Source of the DNA: Acidimicrobiales bacterium
Lineage (GTDB): Bacteria > Actinomycetota > Acidimicrobiia > Acidimicrobiales > JACCXE01
DNA length: 50,779 nt
Direction of reading: 5' to 3'
NCBI GenBank assembly: GCA_035546775.1
Contig: DASZWD010000071.1
Span: forward strand, 1-50,779
Shown: piece by piece, positions 8,245-15,920 of the stretch
Numbering within the stretch: the stretch's first letter is position 1
Layout: every line of letters starts with the position of its first letter
Notes under the pieces: generated by a model
Seen by the model: only the letters and a program-made list of their open reading frames with translations
Told to the model about the DNA's origin: nothing
Database searches by the model: none
Made by a program: the position numbers and the translations under genes

Positions 8245-9324
8245 TCAGGCCGGCTGCGCCGGAGCGGTGGCCCCGCGGCGCTCGAGATAAATCGCCTTGG
8301 CTGCGCCCGTCAGCGGCACGGCGAGCAGCGCGCCCACGACACCGCCGGCCGAGACACCGATGAGGGCGGCGGCCATCGTCGCCGGCGGTGACAGCTGGAC
8401 GGCCCGGCCTACCAGCAGCGGCTGCACGATGTTGTTCTCGAACTGGAGGTACAGCATGAACAGCAGGGCGCAGACGACGCCGGTGAGCGGACTGTGGGTG
8501 AAGGCGAGCAGGACGAAGGGAACGCCGCCGGCGGCGCCGCCGATTTGGGGCACGAGGTCCCACAGCGCCACCCACACGCCGAGCAGCGGCGCCAGCGGCA
8601 CCCGCAGCACGAGTCCGACGACGAGGGTGAACAACCCCGCGATGCCGGCGACCGCCAGCGATCCGGCGACGTAGCGACCTACGACGTCGCGTGCTGCCGT
8701 TGCGGCTTGCGCCGCGGGCGCCCGCGCCTGGAACGGCAGGGCGCGGCGGACATGATCGACGAGGAACGGCCCGTCGATCAGGAGGCCGGCGGTGAAGAGG
8801 AGCACCAGCAACAACGCCGTGACGCCGTGGAATGCGGTGCCCGCGGCGTTGCGCAGCGGCGTCGTATCACCCGAGAGGCGCTTGGGCAGATCCTCGATCC
8901 ACTTGCGCGCCTTGTCCGGCACGCCCGCCTTCTCCAAGCGGTGCCCGACGATGGGCAGCTTCGTGAGGCTCTGGACCACGTGGGGCACGTCGCTGCGGAG
9001 GTGATCGGCTTGCCGGTACGTGGGCGGCGCGATCAGTGCCGCGGCGGCGCTGGCGGCGAGCGCGGCGCCGAGCGCCAGGACGAACACGGCGAAGCCGCGA
9101 CGGACGCGCAGCCGGATCGATATGCGCGTCACGACCGGGTCCAGCGCGATCGAGAGGATCAGCGCGATCCCGAGGGCGGTCACGGTGCGAGGGGCGGAGC
9201 CGATCAACGCCAGGACACCGGCGAGCAGCACCAGTGCGGCCGCCATCTTGACGAGCGTGGCCGGATCGATGTCGACGACGGTGCGATCGCGCCGGTTGCG
9301 CATCCCGGCTCCGCGCGCTGGCAT
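8245..9324 (-). CDS. AI-2E family (PerM-like) transporter
   Basis: This is a polytopic membrane protein of about 359 residues. Paired hydrophobic segments near the N-terminus (LVKMAAALVLLAGVLALIG and RGFAVFVLALGAALAAS), a central extracellular or periplasmic loop (about 115-160) and four or more C-terminal segments match the AI-2E / PerM family. The conserved LGVWVALWDLVPQIGGAAG segment is present. Members export small molecules or ions, and only some handle AI-2. The ATG at 9324 is favoured by a TAGCGT hexamer 6 nt upstream; an internal ATG at 9303 has a GGAG motif and cannot be excluded. It is the first gene of the operon with the two-component system and is divergent from a paralogue. Confidence 0.85.
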   Translation of the reverse strand: MPARGAGMRNRRDRTVVDIDPATLVKMAAALVLLAGVLALIGSAPRTVTALGIALILSIALDPVVTRISIRLRVRRGFAVFVLALGAALAASAAAALIAPPTYRQADHLRSDVPHVVQSLTKLPIVGHRLEKAGVPDKARKWIEDLPKRLSGDTTPLRNAAGTAFHGVTALLLVLLFTAGLLIDGPFLVDHVRRALPFQARAPAAQAATAARDVVGRYVAGSLAVAGIAGLFTLVVGLVLRVPLAPLLGVWVALWDLVPQIGGAAGGVPFVLLAFTHSPLTGVVCALLFMLYLQFENNIVQPLLVGRAVQLSPPATMAAALIGVSAGGVVGALLAVPLTGAAKAIYLERRGATAPAQPA

Positions 9325-9329
9325 GGACG

Positions 9330-9336
9330 TACGCTA
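9330..9336. promoter_or_regulatory. Bidirectional -10 region between the two AI-2E genes
   Basis: TACGCTA reads as TACGCT on the plus strand (9330-9335, 8 nt before the ATG at 9344) and TAGCGT on the minus strand (9336-9331, 6 nt before the ATG at 9324). The two -10 elements overlap by five bases, so only one polymerase could occupy the site at a time. Inferred from sequence only. Confidence 0.5.
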
Positions 9337-9343
9337 CCGGCGC

Positions 9344-10513
9344 ATGTCCGACGCGTCGCCGGATCCCCCGCACACGCGCCTCGCGCTCTCCGGCCGCTCC
9401 ATCGCCCTCATCGTCCTCACGATCGCGGTGACGGGTGCGGTTCTCGGCGTCACCCGCGCCTCAGCGCGCGTGCTCGGCTGGATGGCCGCCGCGGCGTCGA
9501 TCGCGGCGCTGATCGAGCCGCTCGTCGTCGGGCTGTCACGTTTCATGCGCCGCGGCGTCGCCGTGCTCCTCACGTTCTTGCTCCTGTTCGGTCTCGTCGG
9601 CGGCATCGCGTTCTTCACCATCAACGACGTCGTGCGCGAAGTACGTGTTCTCGAACGGGTTGCGCCCGAGCGCGCCCACGCCCTCGAGAAGTCGAAGCGC
9701 TTCGGATCAGCGGCGCGGTCGTTCAAGCTCGAGCAGCGCACGCGTGCGGCCGTGAAAGACATCCCGCAGCGGCTGCGCGGCGGGTCCAGCGCCGACGCGC
9801 TGCGCTCGGCCGGCACGCGCGGCGTCGCCTACCTCGCCACGACGGTGCTCACGGTGTTTCTCGTCCTCAACGGCCGCAAGCTCGTGCTGGCGGGGATTGA
9901 CCAGATCGAGGACGACGACCTCCGCGCGACCGTGCGCTCGATCATCGGCAACGGCGGCCGCCGGGCCGTGCAGTACGCCACCGGCACGCTGGCGATGTCG
10001 GCGTCGGCCGGGATGCTCGTGGGCGTCACCGCCAAGCTCGTGCACGTGCCCGGCGCCGTGCCCCTTGGCCTGTGGGCGGCGTTGTGGGACGTCGTGCCGC
10101 TGATCGGTGCGGTGGCGGGCGCGCTGCCCGTCGCCCTCCTCTCGGCCGCGACGTCGCCGACAACCGGCGTGCTGATCCTGTTGTTCTTCCTGGTTTACGA
10201 AGCGTTCGAAGCCGTCGTCATCCAGAAGAGCCTCGAGCGCCGCACCGTTCATGTCGGGCCGTTTCTCACGCTCGTGGTGGCGAGCGCCGGGCTCGAGCTC
10301 TACGGCCTCGGCGGCGCGCTGTTCGCGCTGTTCGCCACCAGCGTCGCCATCGGGCTGTTCGAGGAATGGCGCAAGGAAGTGCCGCCTAATGAGCCGCCGC
10401 CGCGCCAGCGTGGATCCGCTGAAGGTCGGACTGGTCGGCGGCGTCGAAGTCAACCGGCGGCGGGCCGCCCAGCACCTGCGAAACGAGGTCGGTCTCGACG
10501 GCCCAGTACATGA
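9344..10513 (+). CDS. AI-2E family transporter, second copy
   Basis: This is a paralogue of the divergent permease, about 389 residues, with the same plan: two N-terminal membrane helices, a soluble loop (about 80-150, including SKRFGSAARSFKLEQRTRAA) and C-terminal helices with LGLWAALWDVVPLIGAVAGA. I chose ATG 9344 because TACGCT lies 8 nt upstream; ATG 9323 is also possible. After EEWRKEVPPNE the last 35 or so residues are a basic, low-complexity tail (QRGSAEGRTGRRRRS) that is simply the antisense of the metalloprotease gene. That tail looks like read-through into the neighbour rather than a conserved domain. Confidence 0.83.
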   Translation: MSDASPDPPHTRLALSGRSIALIVLTIAVTGAVLGVTRASARVLGWMAAAASIAALIEPLVVGLSRFMRRGVAVLLTFLLLFGLVGGIAFFTINDVVREVRVLERVAPERAHALEKSKRFGSAARSFKLEQRTRAAVKDIPQRLRGGSSADALRSAGTRGVAYLATTVLTVFLVLNGRKLVLAGIDQIEDDDLRATVRSIIGNGGRRAVQYATGTLAMSASAGMLVGVTAKLVHVPGAVPLGLWAALWDVVPLIGAVAGALPVALLSAATSPTTGVLILLFFLVYEAFEAVVIQKSLERRTVHVGPFLTLVVASAGLELYGLGGALFALFATSVAIGLFEEWRKEVPPNEPPPRQRGSAEGRTGRRRRSQPAAGRPAPAKRGRSRRPST

Positions 10514-11294
10514 CCGAGTGCGGATTGGTCGAGTGGCCGGGGTGCTTCGGGTCGTCGCGGTTGTCGTCGAGGTAGAGGTCGACGAGACCGAGCACGTGGC
10601 CGAGTTCGTGGGTGTCGACGGCCTGCTCGAGTCGCGCGGGCGGCACCAGCGGCGACGACGCTGCGCCGATCTGGTCGGGAAATACGGCGATCGTGTCGGC
10701 GCGCACCGTGATGCCGAGGACGCCGTCGTCGGTGAACCCGCCCTTGAGGTAGAGAAGATGGACGACGGCGGTGCCGTTGGTGGCCTGTGTCATCCCCTGC
10801 TCATCGGCGAGGCGGCGAATCTCGTCGGCGTCGTGGGTCGTCGTCGACGCCCGCAGCGCGGCGGGACCGTGCACCGCCACCGGTTTGCCCGACGACGCCG
10901 CCAGGATCTGGCGCAGGGTATTCAGGACAGAAGTATTGGGTGTCGTCCCGGGCTGCACGAGCACGTCGAGGGCGATGGCGCGCGCTGGGCCGGGCGCCAG
11001 GAGGACTCCGCCGAACATGCCTGGAGCGCCGGCGGCGGTATCGGCGATGGCGTTGGCGTGGGCCGACGGGCTCATCGTCGTCGGCGTCGAGGCACCGGAG
11101 TGGTGCGCCGCGTCCGTGGAGGGTGGCGCCGGCGGCGCGCCGCTCGTGCCGGACGTGCTCGACGTGGTCCCGTCCGCGGCCCGCGTGGTGGCGGTCAGGC
11201 CGTTCGTGGCGCCTCCGTGAGCAGCGCACGCTCCGGGGAGGAGCGCGAGTGCGAGACCGACCGCCCAGCGGCGACGGCTTACGACGGCGTCCAC
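10386..11294 (-). CDS. Exported zinc metalloprotease, snapalysin/matrixin-like
   Basis: This protein of about 302 residues is exported: a basic start (VSRRRW) is followed by a hydrophobic segment AVGLALALLPGACAAHG. A Thr/Ser/Pro-rich spacer (about 30-80) leads to the peptidase region. The zinc motif is HELGHVLGLVD, with H229, E230 and H233 and an aspartate (D239) at the third-ligand position, as in snapalysins (HExxHxxGxxD). MYW further on (HSVMYWAV) fits the Met-turn. The GTG at 11294 is the only common start codon near the signal sequence; it overlaps the upstream DUF3151 gene by 16 nt, so the two are coupled. The 3' end overlaps the convergent AI-2E gene by 128 nt. Substrates are unknown. 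Confidence 0.78.
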   Translation of the reverse strand: MDAVVSRRRWAVGLALALLPGACAAHGGATNGLTATTRAADGTTSSTSGTSGAPPAPPSTDAAHHSGASTPTTMSPSAHANAIADTAAGAPGMFGGVLLAPGPARAIALDVLVQPGTTPNTSVLNTLRQILAASSGKPVAVHGPAALRASTTTHDADEIRRLADEQGMTQATNGTAVVHLLYLKGGFTDDGVLGITVRADTIAVFPDQIGAASSPLVPPARLEQAVDTHELGHVLGLVDLYLDDNRDDPKHPGHSTNPHSVMYWAVETDLVSQVLGGPPPVDFDAADQSDLQRIHAGAAAAH

Positions 11295-11686
11295 CCGGGA
11301 TCGAGTTGCGCGAGGAATTGGGCGCACCGCTCGGCTTCGTCCGTCTCGCCGATCTCGCCCGCGGTAATCCGCAGGCCGTCGAGGCAGCGTAGGAAGCCGA
11401 GGTTGGTGGCCTGCGCGGCCCGCACGTAGCCCGAGCCGCGCCAGCCGGCGGCGCGCAGCGCGTCGAGGCCGCGGTGGTAGCCGACGCGGAAGAAGGCGTA
11501 GCGCGCCATGCGGTCCTGGGCGAGCCCGCCGAGCGTCGCCCACCCCAGCAGCGACCGCGGGTGGGCGGCGACGAGCGCCGCCACGTCCGCGTACTCCATG
11601 TCGGGGGCGTGGGCCAACGCCTCGGCCAGCACGTCGGGTGGCAGGACGGTCTCGGGCAGCCCCGAGGAGAAGTTGACGTTTGACAT
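11279..11686 (-). CDS. DUF3151 protein
   Basis: This 135-residue cytoplasmic protein matches the actinobacterial DUF3151 family. It has two TPR-like helical hairpins (LVAAHPRSLLGWATLGGLAQ and AYAFFRVGYHRGLDALR-like in form), then GWRGSGYVRA, NLGFLRCLDGL and the family ending GETDEAERCAQFL. The family has no assigned biochemical role. It lies 12 nt downstream of tyrS and overlaps the metalloprotease start, so tyrS, DUF3151 and the protease probably share a transcript. Confidence 0.85.
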   Translation of the reverse strand: MSNVNFSSGLPETVLPPDVLAEALAHAPDMEYADVAALVAAHPRSLLGWATLGGLAQDRMARYAFFRVGYHRGLDALRAAGWRGSGYVRAAQATNLGFLRCLDGLRITAGEIGETDEAERCAQFLAQLDPGWTPS

Positions 11687-11698
11687 CGTCGCTATTGG

Positions 11699-12973
11699 TT
11701 AGTCGATGCTGAGGAGCGCGTGGTCGCGCTTGCCGCGGCGCACGACGGCGTAGCGCCCGTGCAGCAGCGTCGCCGTGTCGATGGTGGCATCGACGTCGCT
11801 GACGCGGGCGTTGTTGACGTAGGCGCCGCCCTGCTCGAGCGTGCGGCGGGCGTCGCCCTGGGACTTGGCGAGGCCGCCCGCCACCAGCGCGTCGCGCACG
11901 AGCATGGAATCGGGCATGCGGCCCGACGGCGCGTCGGCGAAGACGTCGAGCAGCAGCTTCTCGTCGAGGCTGGCGATGTCCTCGGTGAAGAGCACTTCGC
12001 TGGCGCGCACGGCGCGGCGCATCTCGTCCTCGCCGTGGACGAGCGCGGTGAGGTGCTCGGCGAGCGCCCGCTGGGCGGCGCGTTGCTCGGGCGCCGTCTC
12101 CGTGGCGCGGTCGAGTTCTTCGATCTCGTCGTGGGCGAGGAACGTGAAGAAGCGCAGGTACGTACCGACGAGGTCGTCGGTCGCCCGGTACCACGATTGG
12201 TAGAAGGCGTACGGACTCGTGCGCGCCGGGTCGAGCCAGATCTGGCCGCCGGCCGACGTCTTGCCGACCTTGGCCCCCGAGGGCAGCGTGACGAGCGGCG
12301 AGGTGAGCCCGAAGGCGACGCCGCCGCGGAGCCGCCGGATCAGGTCGATGCCCTCGATGATGTTGCCCCACTGGTCGCTGCCGCCGAGCTGAAGGGTGCA
12401 GCCCTCGGCGTCGTAGAGGTGCAAGAAGTCGTAGGCCTGGAGGAGCATGTAGCTGAACTCGGTGTAGCTGATGCCCTGGTCGCGGCCTTCGAGGCGGGCG
12501 CGCACTGACTCCTTGCGGATCATCTCGTTGACCGAGAAGAGCTTGCCGATGTCGCGCAGGAACTCGACGACCCGAAGATCGCGCAACCAGTCCTTGTTGT
12601 CGAGCAGCACGACCGAACCGAGGCCCTCGGACGGCCCGGCGAAGAAGCGCTCGACCTGGGCGCGTATGGCGGCGGCGTTGCGCTCGAGGGTGCCGTCGTC
12701 GAGCAGCTGGCGCTCGTCGTCGCGGCCGCTCGGGTCGCCCACCATGCCGGTACCACCTCCGATCACGCCGACGACGCGGTGGCCGGCGAGCTGGAGTCGT
12801 CGCATGGTCGTGAGTTGGAGCAAGCTGCCGATGTGGAGGCTGTCGGCGGTCGGATCGAAGCCGATGTACGCCGTGAGGAAGTCCGAGTCGAGCTTGTCGG
12901 CGAGCTCGGGCGACGTCGTCTGATGCACGAGCCCGCGCCAGTTCAGGTCTTCCCACAACGATTGGCGCGCCAT
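11699..12973 (-). CDS. tyrS: Tyrosine--tRNA ligase
   Basis: This is the class I aminoacyl-tRNA synthetase that charges tRNA-Tyr, 424 residues, the normal bacterial length. The HIGH motif is HIGS at 47-50. The tyrosine site includes GFDPTADS and the QLGGSDQWGNI segment near 196-205. The KMSKS equivalent is KVGKT at 235-239, close to the KFGKS/T seen in bacterial TyrRS. A C-terminal S4 RNA-binding domain covers about 355-424 (VRDALVAGGLAKSQGDARRT). The ATG start is well placed for the family N-terminus. No T-box-like leader is visible upstream, because the divergent glycosylase gene starts only about 30 nt away. Confidence 0.97.
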   Translation of the reverse strand: MARQSLWEDLNWRGLVHQTTSPELADKLDSDFLTAYIGFDPTADSLHIGSLLQLTTMRRLQLAGHRVVGVIGGGTGMVGDPSGRDDERQLLDDGTLERNAAAIRAQVERFFAGPSEGLGSVVLLDNKDWLRDLRVVEFLRDIGKLFSVNEMIRKESVRARLEGRDQGISYTEFSYMLLQAYDFLHLYDAEGCTLQLGGSDQWGNIIEGIDLIRRLRGGVAFGLTSPLVTLPSGAKVGKTSAGGQIWLDPARTSPYAFYQSWYRATDDLVGTYLRFFTFLAHDEIEELDRATETAPEQRAAQRALAEHLTALVHGEDEMRRAVRASEVLFTEDIASLDEKLLLDVFADAPSGRMPDSMLVRDALVAGGLAKSQGDARRTLEQGGAYVNNARVSDVDATIDTATLLHGRYAVVRRGKRDHALLSID

Positions 12974-13005
12974 GCCGCGCAGTGTCGCACGGACCGGCGG
13001 GCGAC

Positions 13006-13998
13006 GTGAACCCGATTGACGCGTCGTGGGCCCTCGACGGGCCGCTCGACCTCGTCGGGAACACCGGTGCCAGCCGCGTCGGGCGGGCCGATCCGACCGG
13101 TTTTATGCGCGACGGGCGCGTCTGGCGCGCCGCCCACTACCCGTCCGGTCCCGCGGTGGTCGCCCTGTGGAGCCGCGACGGGGTGTTGCGCGCCGAGGCG
13201 TGGGGTGACGGTGCCGGCGACGCGTTGGCGGCGGCGCCGGGGCTCGTCGGCCTCGACGACGACGCCACCGGGTTCGACCCATCGCGTCATCCGTTGCTGC
13301 GCGACACCGCGGCCGGGCACCTCGGCGTCCGCCTCGGACGTACCGGCCACGTGTTCGACGCGTTGGTGCCGACGATCCTCGGACAAAAGGTCACCGGCGC
13401 CCAGGCGCTGCGGTCGTACCAGATGCTCGTGCGGCGGGTGCGCCGGCGCGCCCCGCTCCCCCACGTGTCGCGCCGGCCGCTGTTCCTGCCTCCGACGCCC
13501 GACGAGGTCCTCACCGCGCTGTCCGGCCACGGCGCGGCGACACTCGGCATCGACGCGTCACGCACGGCAGCGTTGCGCGAGGTCGCCAACATCGCCGGGC
13601 ATCTCGACGCGCTCGCCACGAAGTCGCCGGCCGAAGCGCAGGCGACCTTGACTGCCATCCCCGGCATCGGTGCGTGGACGGCCAACCGCGTCACGTTCGT
13701 CTCCCACGGCGACCCTGACGCCGTGTGGGTCGGTGACTACCACCTGAAGAACATCGTGGGATTCGCACTGACGGGCGCGGCGCGCAGCACCGACGAGGAG
13801 ATGGTGGCGCTGCTCGAGCCGTACCGGCCCCACCGCGCCCGGGTGCTACGGCTGCTCGAACTCGCCGGGGTGCGGGCGCCGCGCTACGGAGCGAAGACGA
13901 CGATCCCCGATCACTTGCCGCTGGTCACAAGTCACAGACCATCACGTGATGCGGCAGGCCCGTATCGGCGGTCGCGAACCCGTCGCCGTACACGCTGA
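13006..13998 (+). CDS. DNA-3-methyladenine glycosylase II-type (AlkA/HhH-GPD) protein
   Basis: This DNA-repair glycosylase of about 330 residues removes alkylated bases. The helix-hairpin-helix is LTAIPGIGAWTANRVT, followed by the GPD loop DAVWVGDYHLKN. The aspartate of GDYHLK (D244) aligns with catalytic D238 of E. coli AlkA. The N-terminal part replaces the usual AlkA_N with a shorter domain. GTG 13006 is the preferred start; GTG 12982 would add eight residues. The last 25 residues or so (RPSRDAAGPYRRSRTRRRTR) are antisense to the GNAT gene, with a 74-nt convergent overlap, and are probably read-through. Confidence 0.87.
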   Translation: MNPIDASWALDGPLDLVGNTGASRVGRADPTGFMRDGRVWRAAHYPSGPAVVALWSRDGVLRAEAWGDGAGDALAAAPGLVGLDDDATGFDPSRHPLLRDTAAGHLGVRLGRTGHVFDALVPTILGQKVTGAQALRSYQMLVRRVRRRAPLPHVSRRPLFLPPTPDEVLTALSGHGAATLGIDASRTAALREVANIAGHLDALATKSPAEAQATLTAIPGIGAWTANRVTFVSHGDPDAVWVGDYHLKNIVGFALTGAARSTDEEMVALLEPYRPHRARVLRLLELAGVRAPRYGAKTTIPDHLPLVTSHRPSRDAAGPYRRSRTRRRTR

Positions 13999-14365
13999 AC
14001 CCGAGGCGTTCGTAGAACCCGATCGCGGTGTCGCGAGCATTGCACCACAGCACCGTCGCACCGGCCGCCGCGACGCGCGCCTTGGCTTCGGCGATGATCG
14101 CGGCGCCGACGCCGCGCCGCTGCTGAACATCGGCGACGGCCATGCCCCGCAGCTGCCAGGCGTCGGCGCCGGGGCGGTGGTGTGTGGACGCCGGGCTGAA
14201 GCTGGCGACGGCCACCAGCGCCGGTCCCTCGAACACACCTAGGTGGAACGAACGGGCATCGTCGTCCTGGGGGTAGTGGACGTTCGGCGTACCGACGCCG
14301 CGGCGCAACACGTCACGGCGCAGCGGGTGCGCATCGAGCGCGCTGATCTCGCGGACGTCCGGCAT
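13925..14365 (-). CDS. GNAT-family N-acetyltransferase
   Basis: This 146-residue cytoplasmic protein transfers an acetyl group from acetyl-CoA. Motif A is visible as LRGMAVADVQQRRGVGAAIIA, with the Q/RxxGxG/A pyrophosphate loop, and motif B as RDTAIGFYERLGFSVYGD. The ending GLPHHVMVCDL is typical of the family. The ATG at 14365 gives the compact form MPDVREISAL; the frame extends to 14416 but would then run through the divergent promoter. The acceptor substrate is not predictable. Confidence 0.85.
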   Translation of the reverse strand: MPDVREISALDAHPLRRDVLRRGVGTPNVHYPQDDDARSFHLGVFEGPALVAVASFSPASTHHRPGADAWQLRGMAVADVQQRRGVGAAIIAEAKARVAAAGATVLWCNARDTAIGFYERLGFSVYGDGFATADTGLPHHVMVCDL

Positions 14366-14370
14366 AGTCT
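14365..14370 (+). promoter_or_regulatory. -10 hexamer TAGTCT of the acyl-CoA synthetase gene
   Basis: TAGTCT is followed by 8 nt (caactctc) and the ATG at 14379, giving a leaderless arrangement. The hexamer abuts the start codon of the divergent GNAT gene. Confidence 0.45.
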
Positions 14371-14378
14371 CAACTCTC

Positions 14379-15911
14379 ATGTATCCGGGAGCCCACGCCC
14401 AAACCACGCCCGACAAGGCCGCCTACATCATGGCGAGCACCGGCGAAGTCGTCACCTACAAGCAACTCGACGAAGCCTCGAACCGCTTGGCGAACGTCCT
14501 CGTTGATGCGGGCCTCGTCGAGGGCGACAGCATCGCCCTCATGCTCGAAAACAACGTCCACTTCTTCGAGGTGACGTGGGCGGCGCAGCGCGCGGGGCTG
14601 TACTACACCGCCATCTCGTCGCGCCTGACGGCCGAGGAGGCGAGCTACATCGTCAACGACTGCGGCGCCAAGGTGTTCATCACCAGCCACTACCTCGCGC
14701 CGGTCGCCGCCCAGCTCGTCGGGCAGATGCCGAACGTGAAGGTGGCGCTGATGATCGACGGCGTCGTCGACGGTTACGAGAGCTACGAAGCCGTCACTGC
14801 GGCACAGCCCTCGACGCCGATCGCCCACGAACGCGAGGGCGCCGACATGCTGTATTCGTCGGGCACGACCGGCCGACCCAAGGGGGTCAAGGTGCCGCTG
14901 CCGAACGCGGACGCCGGCACCCCGAGCTCGGTGCAGCTGCTCGGCCAGATGCTCTACGGCTTCACCGACGACATGGTGTACCTGTCGCCGGCGCCGCTGT
15001 ACCACGCGGCGCCGCTGCGCTTCTCGATGGCGGTGCAGCGCGTGGGCGGCACGGTCGTCGTCATGGAGCACTTCGATCCGGCGGAGTTCCTGAAGCTCGT
15101 CGAGCAGTACAAGGTCACCCACACCCAGGTCGTCCCCACGATGTTCGTGCGCATGCTCAAGCTGCCCGAAGAAGAGCGTCGCGCCGACGTGTCGTCGCTG
15201 CGGACGGTGATCCACGCCGCGGCGCCGTGTCCTGTCGAGGTGAAGCGCAAGATGATCGAGTGGTGGGGCCCGATCATCTACGAGTACTACGCCGGTACCG
15301 AAGGCAACGGCTTCGTCGCCTGCAACTCCGAGGAGTGGCTGGCCCATCCCGGCACGGTCGGCAAGTCCTTGACCGGCATCGTGCACATCGTCGACGAGGA
15401 ATCGGGTGAGGAGGTGCCCGTCGGCGAGACGGGCACGGTGTACTTCGAAGGCGGCTCGACCTTCGAGTACCACAACGACCCGGAGAAGACCGCCGGTTCC
15501 CGGCTGAAGAACGGCTGGTCGACGCTCGGTGACATCGGTCGCCTCGACGAGGACGGCTTCTTGTACCTCACCGACCGCAAGGCATACATGATCATCAGCG
15601 GCGGCGTGAACATCTATCCGCAGGAAGCCGAGAACCTGCTGGTGACGCATCCGAAGGTGATGGACGTCGCCGTCTTCGGCATCCCCAACGCCGACTTCGG
15701 CGAGGAAGTGAAGGCGGTCGTCCAGCCGATGGAGTGGGACGAGGCCGGCCCCGCGTTGGAACGCGAGCTGATTGCGTTCTGCAAGGAGCACCTGTCAGCT
15801 ATCAAATGCCCGCGCTCGATCGACTTCGAGCCGGAACTCCCCCGTCACCCCACGGGCAAGCTGTACAAGCGCCTCCTGCGCGACCGCTACTGGGCCGACG
15901 CGTCGTCGTAG
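14379..15911 (+). CDS. Acyl-CoA synthetase (AMP-binding, FadD-like)
   Basis: This 510-residue ANL-superfamily enzyme activates a carboxylic acid to an acyl-adenylate and then to the CoA thioester. The P-loop-like motif is YSSGTTGRPKGV (about 159-170). YEYYAGTEG is the A5 motif, LGDIGRLDEDGF carries the ribose-binding Asp, and DRKAYMIISGGVNIYPQEAE is the hinge. The catalytic lysine is in PTGKLYKR near the C-terminus. All parts are intact. It resembles the actinobacterial acyl-CoA synthetases annotated as FadD; chain length cannot be read from sequence. A second member (20820-22367) has the same layout. The ggt gene follows 9 nt downstream and probably shares the transcript. Confidence 0.93.
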   Translation: MYPGAHAQTTPDKAAYIMASTGEVVTYKQLDEASNRLANVLVDAGLVEGDSIALMLENNVHFFEVTWAAQRAGLYYTAISSRLTAEEASYIVNDCGAKVFITSHYLAPVAAQLVGQMPNVKVALMIDGVVDGYESYEAVTAAQPSTPIAHEREGADMLYSSGTTGRPKGVKVPLPNADAGTPSSVQLLGQMLYGFTDDMVYLSPAPLYHAAPLRFSMAVQRVGGTVVVMEHFDPAEFLKLVEQYKVTHTQVVPTMFVRMLKLPEEERRADVSSLRTVIHAAAPCPVEVKRKMIEWWGPIIYEYYAGTEGNGFVACNSEEWLAHPGTVGKSLTGIVHIVDEESGEEVPVGETGTVYFEGGSTFEYHNDPEKTAGSRLKNGWSTLGDIGRLDEDGFLYLTDRKAYMIISGGVNIYPQEAENLLVTHPKVMDVAVFGIPNADFGEEVKAVVQPMEWDEAGPALERELIAFCKEHLSAIKCPRSIDFEPELPRHPTGKLYKRLLRDRYWADASS

Positions 15912-15920
15912 CCGGCGCCG

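Noticed and set aside
8245-10513. Naming the AI-2E proteins as AI-2 exporters (TqsA).
   Set aside because: The family covers several substrates, and no luxS or other quorum-sensing gene is present in the window.
10386-13064. A single 892-codon minus-strand frame spanning the metalloprotease and tyrS.
   Set aside because: Only the part after 11294 has protein features (signal, HExxH). The rest is a shadow of tyrS and DUF3151.
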